This document shows positions 11,801-22,300 of a DNA stretch of 64,000 bases, one piece after another. The notes under the pieces are model-generated. The model was given only the letters and a program-made list of their open reading frames with translations, made no database searches and had not been told where the DNA came from. This stretch comes from Scenedesmus sp. ARA3 (lineage: Eukaryota; Chlorophyta; Chlorophyceae; Sphaeropleales; Scenedesmaceae), in NCBI GenBank assembly GCA_004335835.1, contig RWJK01001237.1, forward strand, positions 3,258 through 67,257. The letters are read 5' to 3'. The position numbers were made by a program, and so were the translations under genes. Positions within the stretch are counted from its first letter, which is position 1; every line of letters begins with the position of its first letter.

Positions 11801-14086
11801 GTGGGGCAACCAGTGGGTTACGAGTGACTTGATTCAGACAAGGGTCGTCCTCTGCAGGGGCAGCGCAGTGGCAGCAAGGCGGGCAGACAACTTGTTCACT
11901 GTCATGCTTGCTAGGGACGCTGTCCATGCTGTGAAACATCAAGTCCAGTGGTGGCACCATCTGATAGTAGCACCGCACAGTGAGCCAGAGAGGCGGTACA
12001 CGTCACACATGGCCCACTGGGAGTGCTGGGGGACCTTGGGCAGGGGGTCTCCTGGACAATCACTTCTTGAAGGTGTGCAGATTTGCATTTTTCATGCTAA
12101 GACTGTCCATATTTGCACATGGGCTGTGTGCGGGCTGCTTGCTCACCAATGATGATGGATCCATGGGATGTGCTGGTCTGGATGGTGGTGCTGCCGTGCC
12201 TGCAGCAGCAGTTGCAGAGTTCAGCAGCAGCAGCAGCAGCAGCATTAGAAGCAGCATTGCTTTGCAAGCAGTGCGCAGGACAACAAGCAAAGGTACCTCA
12301 GCATGTCCATGCTGCACCTTAAAAAAACACTAACAACATGCCGACAATGTGCCACAGGAGGGCTGCTGCAAGCACTCTCACCCAGTTACGTTACCCTAGC
12401 ACTTGACCTAGCCGATGCAAGATTGTGCATAGCAGGAGCCTCACCTGTGTGGGTGGTAGCAGCGGAGAGGCATGCCAGCAATATGTTGTAGTAGGGCTGC
12501 TCTCTTTCAGGCCCCTTACAGCTGCTACTGAGGCCGGTGAAGGGGCATGCCAGCAATGTGCTGCAGTAGGGCTGCTGCCTTTCAAGCACCTCAGCATGCA
12601 ACCCAGCCTGTGCACGCTGCTGCTGAGGCCAGCCTGCCCTACTCACTTGTGTGGGTGGTACCAGTGGATGCCTGGCAGGTGCTCCTTCAGGATGTTGCTG
12701 CTGAAGTCGAGTGAGGCTGGCGCGTCACTAGGCTTCTTTCTGGCAGGCACATTGATGAAGATGTTGTCCTGGCCAGCATAGGAGGTCTGGTTCTGGTCGT
12801 ACACACCTGCACATGTCAAAATTGTACACGGCAACAGCAACAATCAGACATTGCATACTATCTCTGCCTAGAACCTGTACCCGGCGTCTACATCTAGCAC
12901 AAGGCAGGGTTGCCAATCGCCGCGGCTGCTTTGCTGCCGATGCATGCATGTGCAGGACAACAACCGCCTTGCTCTGTAGCAGCCTCCCACTGCAGGATCT
13001 GGAAGACACCACTGCCCTCACCGTTGGCATCCCACAGGCGGTGCATGTGCAGGTCCAAATCAAGCGGCCCCAAGCATGCGACTCATACAGCGGCCGTGAC
13101 TGTGTGCTGCCTTGCCATGCAGTACTACCATGCATCTCTAATAGCCTCCTTGCCATGCAAGTGCAGTAAGCTGACATGCCATGGCGGCAATACATGGGCA
13201 GCGGCTGCCACTCACCGTTGGCGTCCCATAAGCCGTGCGTGTGCAGGTTCGTGTCATGTAATGCCATCTTTAAACTACCCTGCATGTCTGTGAGCAACCT
13301 TGCCATACAGTGCTGCTGCGGAGCCTGTGGGCAGCTGCCACCCACCGTTGGCGTCCCACAGGCCGTGCGTGTGCAGATTCGTGTCCAGCGGCCCCATGAA
13401 TGCATGCGGCGCCTCCTCGGTGATGTTGCCCTCCATGATCATGTCATTCACAAGCTTGATCTTCATGATGCCACCCGCCCTGAGGCGCAGCGTGGGCCCG
13501 AATGCATAAGGTAGCTTGGAGGTGCCGGTGAGGTAGCTGGGGGCAGTAAACTCCAGCTGCAGGCCACCGGGGTCGCTCAACTGCAGTGCGGCAAGAGGTG
13601 CGGCAGGTAGCACAAAGCATGTGTGAGGTGTCCAGGGGCTAATGTAAGGGGGGCTGGCAAGCCGCTGGCATTGTTTGTGGGGGGCAGCAGAGTGAGTGGG
13701 GTGTGCAGGAGATGGGTCAGGCGGCACAGGCAGCGTGGGCCCGAAGCCGTAGGCCAGCTTGGAGGTGCCGGTGAGGTAGCTAGGGGCGGGAACTCCAGCT
13801 GCAGGCCACTGGGATTGCTCAACTGCAATGGGGGAGCGAGAAAGTGCAGCAGGCACCACGAAGGGCAGGTGAAGTGTGCGCGTCATGCAACATGCTCAAG
13901 CTCAGTCACATGTTGACAAGACACCGATCCAAGCATGTGGACAGCTGGCGCACCTTCCATGTGACGGGCGCCTGGGTGATGGTGATCTCTGGCACCTGCT
14001 TCATGGGGATCAGCGAGCCGAGGTAGCCTGGGGTCTTCTCCAGGGGCTGGCCGCTGGGGATGTTGTAGGTGTAGCGCCGCTCTGCA

Positions 14087-14141
<55 letters not shown>

Positions 14142-14561
14142 GGACACGCAGGCAGTGAATCAGCATTGGTTGGTGGTGGTGTATGGGTGGATGCTTGTGT
14201 GTAACTACAGGGGCTATGCAAGCGTGTGCAGCTGACCATCTGCCAGGCTCAGGTTATCTTTGATTCGAGCGTATTGCGCCGTATCCCAAATGCGGTGACG
14301 CTGTGCATGTGGTGTGTCAAAGGTGACTGATTGCTGTGCAGCAAGCTCAGGATGACTCTGTGCTATCCGGCACACGAATTGGGACGTCCAATGTGTGCTG
14401 CAGGCGGCTGCTGTGCTGCCAGTAGCTGTAATGCAGAGCATGTGAGTCAGCAGCAGCAACGGCAGCAGCAGCAGTGACTGCCGGTTCTCACCCGCTGCTC
14501 CATACACAGCGCACTGGGCTGCAATTGTCACCAGAAGTAGTAAAGATACATGGAGATTCAT
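6523..14561 (-). CDS. Secreted multicopper oxidase (laccase / bilirubin-oxidase / CotA-like)
   Basis: Copper oxidase coupling one-electron oxidation of phenols, pigments or metals to reduction of oxygen to water. Fifteen exons on the minus strand: 14492-14561, 14237-14410, 13954-14081, 13346-13580, 12647-12806, 12147-12199, 11974-12051, 11286-11467, 10512-10610, 9665-9806, 9127-9180, 8613-8785, 7610-8146, 7214-7323, 6523-6661; all phases agree, giving 777 residues. Residues 1-23 form a signal peptide (MNLHVSLLLLVTIAAQ). All four copper motifs are present: LHTHG (H194, H196), WYHPHKHG (about 253-258, split by an intron), HPFHVH (665-670) and HCHYLNHEDLGCM (731-743, split by an intron). The axial position five residues after H737 is Cys, then Met. 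ATG 14561 is preferred over an upstream in-frame GTG. Acceptor of exon 2 may be 14407; the donor of exon 7 (GTGCTA) is the weakest. Length exceeds the usual 500-600 residues because of Ala-rich and loop insertions. Confidence 0.93.
6665..6699 (-). repeat. (CAG)n, read as CTG before a 3' splice site
   Basis: On the coding (minus) strand this is a CTG run ending directly in the CAG acceptor of the last multicopper oxidase exon (exon starts at 6661). Confidence 0.9.
6925..7067. repeat. 85-bp intronic duplication
   Basis: A block starting ggtgataaatcagg at 6925 and ending ctgcag near 6982 recurs from 7010 to 7067 with few changes. It lies in the last intron of the multicopper oxidase gene and includes no exon sequence that I can see. 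Confidence 0.8.
7361..7432. repeat. (TCAGC)n / (CTCAT)n pentamer tract
   Basis: Imperfect pentamer repeats (tcagc, then ctcat) in the intron between multicopper oxidase exons 13 and 14. Confidence 0.85.
8789..8830 (-). repeat. (CAG)n, CTG run before a 3' splice site
   Basis: On the coding strand a CTG run ends in the CAG acceptor of multicopper oxidase exon 12 (exon starts at 8785). Confidence 0.9.
10054..10393. repeat. GC-rich minisatellite in an intron
   Basis: A core like aatggcgctgccagagctg recurs about six times (near 10056, 10099, 10151, 10202, 10309, 10373), separated by variable (GCTGCC)n spacers. It sits in the multicopper oxidase intron between exons 9 and 10. Confidence 0.85.
10472..10507. 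repeat. (TGCTG)n pentamer microsatellite
   Basis: Seven near-perfect TGCTG units lie immediately beyond the donor site of multicopper oxidase exon 9 (exon ends 10512 on the minus strand). Confidence 0.9.
11011..11175 (-). repeat. Intronic copies of the 3' end and donor of multicopper oxidase exon 8
   Basis: About 42 bases at 11011-11052 match 11277-11318, i.e. the end of exon 8 (VSNYSSPQ) plus its GTGAGCC donor. A shorter, more diverged copy lies at 11156-11175. Both are inside the intron that follows the real exon end at 11286. Confidence 0.85.
11525..11892 (-). repeat. Four intronic copies of the acceptor and 5' end of multicopper oxidase exon 8
   Basis: The real exon starts at 11467 with codons for EDDPFW after a CTGCAG acceptor. 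Related blocks occur at about 11525-11571, 11671-11725, 11759-11816 and 11841-11892. At least three keep CTGCAG|AGxACxACCC, coding EDDPCLN-like peptides, then run into non-exonic sequence shared among the copies (cagcaaggtggggcaacc). Confidence 0.85.
12439..12587 (-). repeat. Intronic copy of exon 5 end, followed by a 75-bp duplication
   Basis: 12439-12462 resembles the end of multicopper oxidase exon 5 with a GTGAGG donor (YHPH codons retained). Adjacent blocks at 12469-12512 and 12544-12587 are copies of each other with period 75. Confidence 0.7.
13010..13265 (-). repeat. Two intronic copies of the HTHG exon end and donor
   Basis: The real exon 4 ends at 13346 with LHTHGLWDANG. Copies with intact GTGAG donors end at 13216 and 13022. 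The nearer copy still reads LHTHGLWDANG; the farther reads LHMHRLWDANG, so one copper His is kept but THG is lost. Spacings are 130 and 194 bp. Confidence 0.88.
13731..13822 (-). pseudogene. Frameshifted copy of the 5' part of multicopper oxidase exon 4
   Basis: This 92-bp block matches 13488-13580, the acceptor and first about 31 codons of exon 4 (LSDPGGLQLEF region), at about 80-90 percent by eye. It keeps the CTGCAG-like acceptor context on the minus strand but has lost one base in the segment that codes EFTAPSY, so it would shift the frame if spliced in. Confidence 0.8.
14088..14139 (-). repeat. (CAG)n, CTG run before a 3' splice site
   Basis: Seventeen triplets; on the coding strand a CTG run and then CCTGCAG form the acceptor of multicopper oxidase exon 3 (starts 14081). 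Confidence 0.9.
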
Positions 14562-16187
14562 GTTGAAGGGCCGGATCCTCACGCGGGAGTGATCCAGCGA
14601 GGACGTACGCGATCAGAAGTGCTCCTGTATGGACGAGTTTGGAAGATACCTGCATGCATACGTCCACAACATCATCATGCATGTGAGTGGATGCGTTTGA
14701 AGCGTGTCGTAAGGGCTGAGAGAGCAGCACTGCGATGAACCCCGTCTTTGATGCATTATCAAAGGCGGAGGAAATATTGCGGTGACTGCTTCAAGGCGCC
14801 CTGTCGCAGACATTCGTGGCAGCAAGTATGCTCTAAAATTTATAAGATTTTTAATGGTGCTCGTTTCCTGTCGCTTGCGTTACCGAGTGAAATACGGAAT
14901 AAAAGCAGTGCATCCAAAGCAGGCCACCCGTGTTTGCTTACTTGATGTCTGAGAATGCTTATTTTGTTCGGATGGCACAATGCGTCTTGCACCTGCTGAC
15001 TTCGGTGAGAATATGGAACTTCTATCGTGAAAACACGTGACGTCAGCACTGCAGGGGCAGCAGGATGCCCTCGTTGCCAATTTCGAGAAAACTTATGCAG
15101 CTGCAAAGCCAACAAACTCTTTTCTTTCACATCAACGACGTCGCTCCTTTCTGATGCCAAAGTTGCCTTGTTTGGGTACCTCGTCTACAATTTGGGCCAC
15201 TTTTGCCACTGTTTGGGCCACTGCATCACTGCTTTGTTGAACTACTGGCTACACTTTATCCAAACCAAATTTGTATACTCTCACCGGTTTTTGTGCTATG
15301 AATCTGCTTTCATAGTACTTACAAACGGTTATTCAGGCAGTTGCTGCGCAAGCATGCCATACACGTGCACTTCCAGCTTCTGCTCATCAGAAGTGGCCCA
15401 ACACACTGTGGGCCAGCTGCAACAATGCTCCACCTGACCAAAGCACCCCTTTTTTTCACTAGCGTGATGACATTGTTGCCGCATCGTCTGCTGCCCTGTG
15501 TTGTTTGAACAATCAGGTGCGTTACAAGATCGTCGCAAAATCAGTGCCGCCACGGCATTGGCACTGCTCAAAACAGCTTGAGAGCTGCACTGTGGAATAC
15601 ACAGGTGCACAACAGCTTAGGCCTGTTTTCCTCACACAACATATGCCCCACTGGCACATACAAACGTAGCAGTGCATGTGTTACCCCCACCACTGCTGCG
15701 ACTGCTGCGCACACACAAGACTGTCCATCTTTACACAAGCTGCAGCCCACACACAGTCGGGCTGCTGCTGTCAGCGCACAGTGCTGGCCTGAAAACCCAA
15801 ACAGCTGATCCTATCACTGATAGTGCTGGCAGCACGAGTAGTGCTGCAATGCACCCACCACAAGGTCGTGTACATGCTATCAAACATCATGTACTCAGAA
15901 CCATCGCTGCAGCAAAACAAACGAGGCTGCGGCAGCGCTGATGTCTGGCAGAGCTGTGGCAGCCCACAACAACCAGTTTTGCGCCGCCCTGCTTGTCCCA
16001 TGACTAAAGCTCAGTGCCAATGCGCAGTTCCACTGCAGTCACTATCCCAACAACGACAACCTTTTTTCACTTTGCAAGGGTGACACATGATGCGTGGTAC
16101 CATGATGACACGCATCATGCCAAAGAAGACCATATTCGGAAGATTCTATGGATGGTATATCCACTCGGAAAGAAAACCCTGGACTCA
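14562..16187. other. Intergenic: multicopper oxidase promoter side and transporter 3' flank
   Basis: Both flanking genes read leftwards. No gene is supported; open frames of about 60-140 codons on each strand lack recognisable domains. The sequence is less GC-rich than the genes. A minus-strand TGTAA (plus TTACA, 15532-15536) lies about 650 bases past the transporter stop and is a weak polyadenylation candidate. Confidence 0.55.
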
Positions 16188-18379
16188 TCACTTGTTGTCC
16201 GCATGCTTGCCTGTGCCATTGCTGCAGGGAGACTCCACATCAACCACTGCCTGCTTGCCCGCAATATCATCATCAGCACACTCAGCATCATCATCCTTGC
16301 TTGCTGCTGCTGCTGCTGCCTCTGCTGCAGCCTCTGCTGCTGCCGCCTTCTTGCGTGCCACATACGCCTGCAGCGCCAAAAACGCTGACAGCACCCCAAT
16401 CACAAGCCCAAAGCCCACCCAGGTCACAGGGCTAGTCGGCACATCATGCAGCAGCACGATAGAACCCAAGATAGACGCCACTAGCCGCATCGAAAGAAAC
16501 ACCGACACCAGTGGCGACCCAACCCTACGTGTTGAGCTCTGGATAAAGATGTTGCCTAGTGTGTAGATGCTCACCCCAGTATAAACTAGGATGCCCCACT
16601 CAGCAGGTGTTAGCAGGAACACCCAGGACCAATCCGTGCCCTCAATCAGCAGCGACAGCGGCGTGAACAGCAGCAGCGCCACGTTACGGTTCGCCCACAG
16701 GATCTGCTCACCCGTCACAAAGCGCCGCGTAACTTGCAGCAGCACAAAGTAAGCGGCCAGCAGCAGCGTGCTTGTCAGGGCCAGCAGCAGGCCCCACAGC
16801 GTATCAAGAGAGAATCCGCCTGCTGCGCCAGTTGCTCTGCTCTGCAGCCACTGCCCGATGAGCACCACAGCAGCACCGATGATCGCAGCAGCAAGTGTGA
16901 GGTACAGCTTAGGCGGGCTGGGCTGCTTGAGCACATAGGTGTTTGCCAGAGCCACCACAAGCGGGCCAAACATGAAGACCAGCTGCACCAGGTAAGCAAG
17001 CGCCAGCCTGGCCGCGTAGATGTTAGTCAGAGCCTGCAGCGCCACAATGCCTCCCACGATTGTGGCCACAGCTGCCACGCGTCCTCTGGCCTTCAGGCGC
17101 TCCTTGAGAGGAAGTACCGGCTCATCCTTTGCTGCTGTGTTGTCGTTAGGGTCCTGATCTGGGTTCAGTAGCGCTGGAGGAACCTCCAGTGCACCGCATG
17201 AGGCGCTGCTGGCCATGTCGAGTGCCGTGATGCACTGCTGCTGCTGCCACTGCTGCTGCTGCTGCTGCTGCTTGCGCTTGGCGAGGTGGGCGCGGATGCG
17301 GCTGGGGATGGTGTAGAAGATGACCAGGGCAGGGTAGGCGATGATCTGCGGAGCAGCAGCAGCAGCAGCAGCGGCGGAAGCATGCACAGGCTATCATCAT
17401 CGAGCCGGCAGTGCAAGCAGTAGCAGAGGTGCCACTGCAGGGGCAGCCGGACTCCATCAAGCAAAGCGCGGCACATGTGTGGCGCTTCTGCACCACACTG
17501 CAAAAAAGAAAAAAAAGTCTTTTTTCGCGCATGGCACCACTTGCTATCACTGGAGCGGTGCGTTGTCATGGTTGCGGCAGCACTGCAGTGTATGGGCGCG
17601 CTCACTGAGGGTGCAGGCTGTAAGATTTTAATCTGCAACATGTGCTGAAAGTCAGCAGCTGCTGCATAGCTGGCAATATACTGTCTGGAACAGGCCCAGC
17701 ACGCTGTTGTACTAAGATTTGAATTTGCAGCGTGTGCTGAAAGGTCCGGCTCTGGCCACTCACATTGATCACCACCGCCAGCTGCAGCGTAGGAATGGGC
17801 TTGTGGTTGGTGGAGGTCTGTTGGCAACACGCCACGTTGGAGTAGCAGGCATCCAGTAGCCGCACCGCCACACCAGCAATAGGAGCAGCAGCAGAGGAAG
17901 CAGTTGGCGTTACTTTCAGTGACTATCAAGCCTGAGGATAGCTAGCACATTGAACGGCTCTGCTGGAAACAGCACTGTGCTCCTGGTTGTGCTGTGGCAA
18001 TGTTGTGGCTGTTGCAGGAATGCAAATGCTAACGCAGCAACACACACGGAATGGCTAAACAATGGTACCACTGTGTAGATGGCTTAATGAAACAGGTGGT
18101 TGCCCAATGAGCCTGTCATTGGCTCACAAACGGCTGTGTTCCTGCCGTGTAACACACAAATCATGTACACCACGCCCTCACCTGCAGGTATCGTGTGCAC
18201 ACCGGGTACAGGCCCCAGTTGAGCTGTGCCAGCACAGCCATGACCACCCAGAAGGCATAGTTCACACGGGACAGCTCCGGCAGGGCTGCTTTGGCCTGCA
18301 GCTGCTGCGTGACTGTGAGGGCCTTGTCTGGTGCTGGGTTGCTGGCTTCCGCCTCCGGCTGCTGCTTGGTGCTTCCCAT
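16188..18379 (-). CDS. EamA/drug-metabolite-transporter superfamily membrane protein
   Basis: Multi-pass transporter of the DMT superfamily, probably moving a small metabolite; substrate unknown. Exons 18182-18379, 17764-17922, 16188-17345 give 504 residues. Exon 1 encodes a Gln/Ala-rich cytosolic N-terminus and the first membrane helix (YAFWVVMAVLAQLNWGLYPV, about 43-62). Exon 2 gives a loop and the start of a helix (LQLAVVIN), which continues in exon 3 as IIAYPALVIFY. A Lys/Gln-rich loop (KRKQQQQQQQW) follows, then about eight hydrophobic helices typical of an EamA pair, with a motif-like RRVGSPLVSVF near the last helices and an acidic/Ala-rich tail. Start ATG 18379 is the first that keeps the helix. 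The acceptor of exon 2 (17922) is chosen on phase and an upstream in-frame stop, and is the least certain junction. The head faces the opine dehydrogenase gene. Confidence 0.85.
18102..18135. repeat. Dispersed element A with a CCAAT/ATTGG inverted repeat
   Basis: The segment holds CCAATGA-gcctg-TCATTGG, a perfect 7-bp inverted repeat with a 5-bp spacer (18104-18122), in the transporter's first intron just beyond the exon 1 donor. The same 23 bases plus a related downstream stretch (CAAACGG.TG) occur at 50372-50408. Confidence 0.75.
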
Positions 18380-19354
18380 GGCTTGTTGCTTGGTGTGAGC
18401 TCGGGGGTTTAGGGTGGTGACTGTGCAATGATGCGCCTTCGCTTGTGTTGGAGATGTGCAGGGCGGGGTGGCGATCCTGCAAGGGTGTCCAAAGATTTGG
18501 GGCAGCATGCGTTGTCAGCAAGAAGATATGTGTCAGACTGTGGCGATGGTGCTGCTGTCCACAGTATTTGAGGTACATTGAGCAGGAGGCAACGATTTGT
18601 ATCAGTGTCAGGTGCAGGCATTCACGGCGCCAGCTATGCCACTGATCCAGTGTTCATCCAGCAGCAGTGACATGCAGCACATCACTCCGCCTGTGCTGCG
18701 TTCGGTTCTCGAGACGGCGTGATTTTGAAGGCCACGGCTTATCTCATGATGTTAATGTCGGGCGGCTGGCCAGCTGGCAGCATTTAACTGTGTGCGTTCG
18801 CTTGTGCCACTGCTGTGCTGATGCCCAAACGTTTGCTGTGGATCCATAGTTTTCACCTTAAATCAGACAACACGATTAAGATTGTTTTTCACCTTGATTC
18901 TGATGCTGTTGTCTTGATGCACTGCCGTGGTGGTGAGTATCGGCTGGTATCGGTTGCTCGTATCAACAGTGCCTACGTGCTGAGCGAAGTACCTTGAATC
19001 ATGTATGCACCTTGTAATGCTGGACTATCAGCTTTGCTGTCGACGCGGATATCAAATCCCGTGTCACCCACCGCATTATCAAACCGGGCCCAAAGCCCAG
19101 TGTGCCGGGACCAGCCAGCAATTGCTCAAAGCCTATAAGAGTCCCACCATACCTCTATTCACACCAGTACTCTGTCTGTCGCAACACATAGCAATAAGCG
19201 CCAGCAGATCCCTTGCCATCAGCTTACGCACCCACATTTCGGAGCCCATTCTTGCCGAGAACAGGTGCGCCTGCTGCGTTAAATTCCGCAATACGATCTA
19301 CATTATTATGTATGAGTAGCCGTGACGCTCACCAGTCGACACGTGTTTATATCG
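18380..19354. promoter_or_regulatory. Divergent intergenic region, transporter / opine dehydrogenase
   Basis: This 975-bp gap separates two head-to-head start codons, so it must carry both promoters and 5' leaders. A TATAAG-like box (tataag, about 19134) lies 220 bases before the opine dehydrogenase ATG. Nothing else is recognisable. Confidence 0.45.
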
Positions 19355-22300
19355 ATGCAGGAGACCATGCCTGGTGCCACGGCCTTCGCTGGCAACGCTA
19401 AGACGGGGCACGATGTGCTCAAGGCGCTGAATGTTGTTGTGTGCGGCAGCGGAAATGGAGGTGAGTTCCGGACAGCGGCAACGCACCCCCGGTGACTGGG
19501 GCCAGGAGCAGTACACAGCAGCTCCCAAGCGGCATTCAGCAGTAGCAGCCTTGTACATGCACTCCCTGCAAGCAGCGGTGGACAAATCACAACAAGTACC
19601 ACGCTGTAGGCACATACAGAGGTAACAGTGCAGCCAGTACTGCCATGCACTGCCCACTTGCACCAGCCTGACAGCTAGATCTGCCATTGGACCCGGTCCA
19701 ATGCTGTGCTGGACCAGCAGCTGCCCGCCACTGCCAGCAACACTCACCGCCCTTACCTTACAACTGCTGTCCGCAGCTTCTTTCATCACCCACAACAGAT
19801 GATAACAGAGCTGCTGTAGCTTGCCTTGGCCCTCAATCACGCACTGCCTGACCTGCCCAACTCACCACTGACTGTATCCCCATGCTGCCGCTGCCGCTGG
19901 CGCTGTTCCCACTGCTGCCTCTCCTGCAGCCTGCTGCGCTGCCGGCCTCTTCAGCTGCCTCTCCGCCAAGGTGTCCATCTACCTCTCCAAGCGCTACGAG
20001 AAGCGCGCCGCGCAGATGTGGCAGGACATCCAGGACAACGGCGGCGGCATCACTGTGAATGACATGATCGGCAAGAACACCTACCAGGGCAAGCTGGCAG
20101 GCATCACATGTGACGCTGCAGAGGTGCTGCCGTCTGCTGACGTGGTGGTGGTGGTGCTGCCTGCCACTGCACACGAGGCGCTGTTTGAGGAGATCGCGCC
20201 CTACCTCAGCAGGCAAATGGTGGTGTTCCTGCCTGGTGAGTGGCTGTGTGGGGTCAGACACGCAACTCCTTCAGCAGGAACAGCCTGAGAGACACAGTTG
20301 CCGGCCTATACAATTGTGGCATGAGTGGTGCCTGGTTCCTGCCTGGTGAGTGGCCGCTGATGCATGCACGTGCTTGGCTGGCTGCGTGTCTGGTCAAGCT
20401 GACGCGGCTGGAGTGGCACCAGTGAAGTATACTCTAGAAGCCGACTGGCTGCAGTGCGTGCTTGGGTTATTGTTGGCGTCAGCAAGCATTCCACGTGAGC
20501 AGGCAGACGGGGGTGTTCCTGCCTGGCTGCTGCCTACCATGCAGCACAAGCCTTATCGCACTGTCGACAACAGCGCTGCCACAGCACCACATTACTGGTC
20601 GCATCCCGACTGCTGCGCGCTGCACAAATGCTTCATCTGCAGGCAACTCGGGCTGGAACATGCTGCTGCTCCAGAACGCGCTGGGCGAGGCCGCCGCCAA
20701 CCTGACCGTGGTGGCCACCAAGGCGCTGCCCTGGGCGTGCCGCAAGGAGGGCCCCGCCACGGTCAACATCCGCGGCATCAAGGACCGCGTGTTCATCGTG
20801 GTGGCGCCAGACGGGCCCATGAACACATACCTGGCCACGCAGCTGGTGCGTTGTCTTGATGTAGTGAATACACTTGCATGCAATCATTAGCAATGGAGTG
20901 ACTGGCCAGCGCTAGGGGCTGTGCCAGAAACCTTGACGGCTGGCCGTGCATGACAAGCAATGTACAGGTCCGGTGCGTGGTGTGCGGCAAGGGCAGCTTG
21001 TGAGAGGGACAGCTGCAATGCACACGAAGCACTTGCTTAGTTGCTGCTGCCACGGCTGCCATGCATCTCGCTCTCTCTGACAAACATGCTGCTGCCCCTG
21101 CTGCTGCTGCCGCACACACTGTTGCCTGCCCGCAGCTGGGTGCGCTGTGCCCTGCCAGCAACTTTGTGCTGGAGGACAACACACTTACGCTGCTGCTGCT
21201 GCTCCTGCTGCCCGCCACTCACTCTGCTGCCTGCCTGCCTGCCTGCAGCTGGATGCACTGTGCCCTGCCAGCAACTTTGTGCTTGAGGACAATGTGATGG
21301 AGGCCACGCTGCTGCCCTTCAACCTGGCCGGCAACCCCATCCTGCACCCGGGCATCATGTATGCGCGCTGGCACGACTACAAGTGAGTGTGGACCAGCAG
21401 CGGCAGCGGCATTGCTACTGCACAGGAGGAATTGGCGCAGTGCAGCCTGCAAACTGACAGAGCGTGCTGCCGTGTGCTCGAAAAAAGTATGCTTACATGT
21501 TGTTCAGGGGCAACACAGTAGTACAGCATCAAGGCATGTTGATCATCTCACTACGCACGGCGCCGTCAGCACCAGTGGCATCCTCGTCAGCAAGCAGCTG
21601 CAGCCGCCAGCCCTCACCACGTGCTCATTTGATGCATGCTGATCCGTTCATCTGCTGGGGCCTGCCTCATCATACTGCCAGTTGGCACTGCTTTCAATCC
21701 TAAAGTCCAGCTAGCGGTGGTGTTCGACTCCGCCTGCTTGCGGTTGCCTTGCCATGCACCTCACCCCTTGACCCTCTTCCTCCTGATCATGCGTTCTGCC
21801 CATGCGTTTGCAGCGGCGAGGAGCTGGACGCGCAGCCGCTGTTCTACAACGACGCCACTGACATGACCGTGGAGTCGCTCACGGGGCTGTGGACAGACCT
21901 CAAGGCCACAGTGGAGGCGCTGTCTGAGGTGGGCGGGTTGGGTGCATTGAGGCAGCGCAGCATGTTGCACACACAGCGCTGCAGATTTTGTTTGCATGTT
22001 GATTGTGGGTGGGGGACCGTCGTTGTTTGCTCAGGTATGTGATCTGTCATGCATTCAGTGTTGGGTTGCGCGCTGTGCCCACAACAGCATAATGCTGCAG
22101 CAATGTGCCATTTGCGCTCCGCCTCCTGCAAGGGCATGCTGCTCAGTACTGCGCTGCTGCCCTGCCTGCCTGCTGCTGCTGCAGCTGCTGGACCTGCCTG
22201 AGCTGCCGCTGCCCACCGTGCAGCAGATGATGATCTTCAGGTGGGGCGCCTGCTGCGCTGTGCCGGGCTGGGCTGTAGCGGCGCTCTGCTAGTTGCGGGC

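Noticed and set aside
14605..14608. GTAC, the core of the chlorophyte copper-response element, 44 bases before the multicopper oxidase ATG
   Set aside because: A 4-base palindrome expected about every 256 bases; several others occur in the same flank, so no support for copper control.
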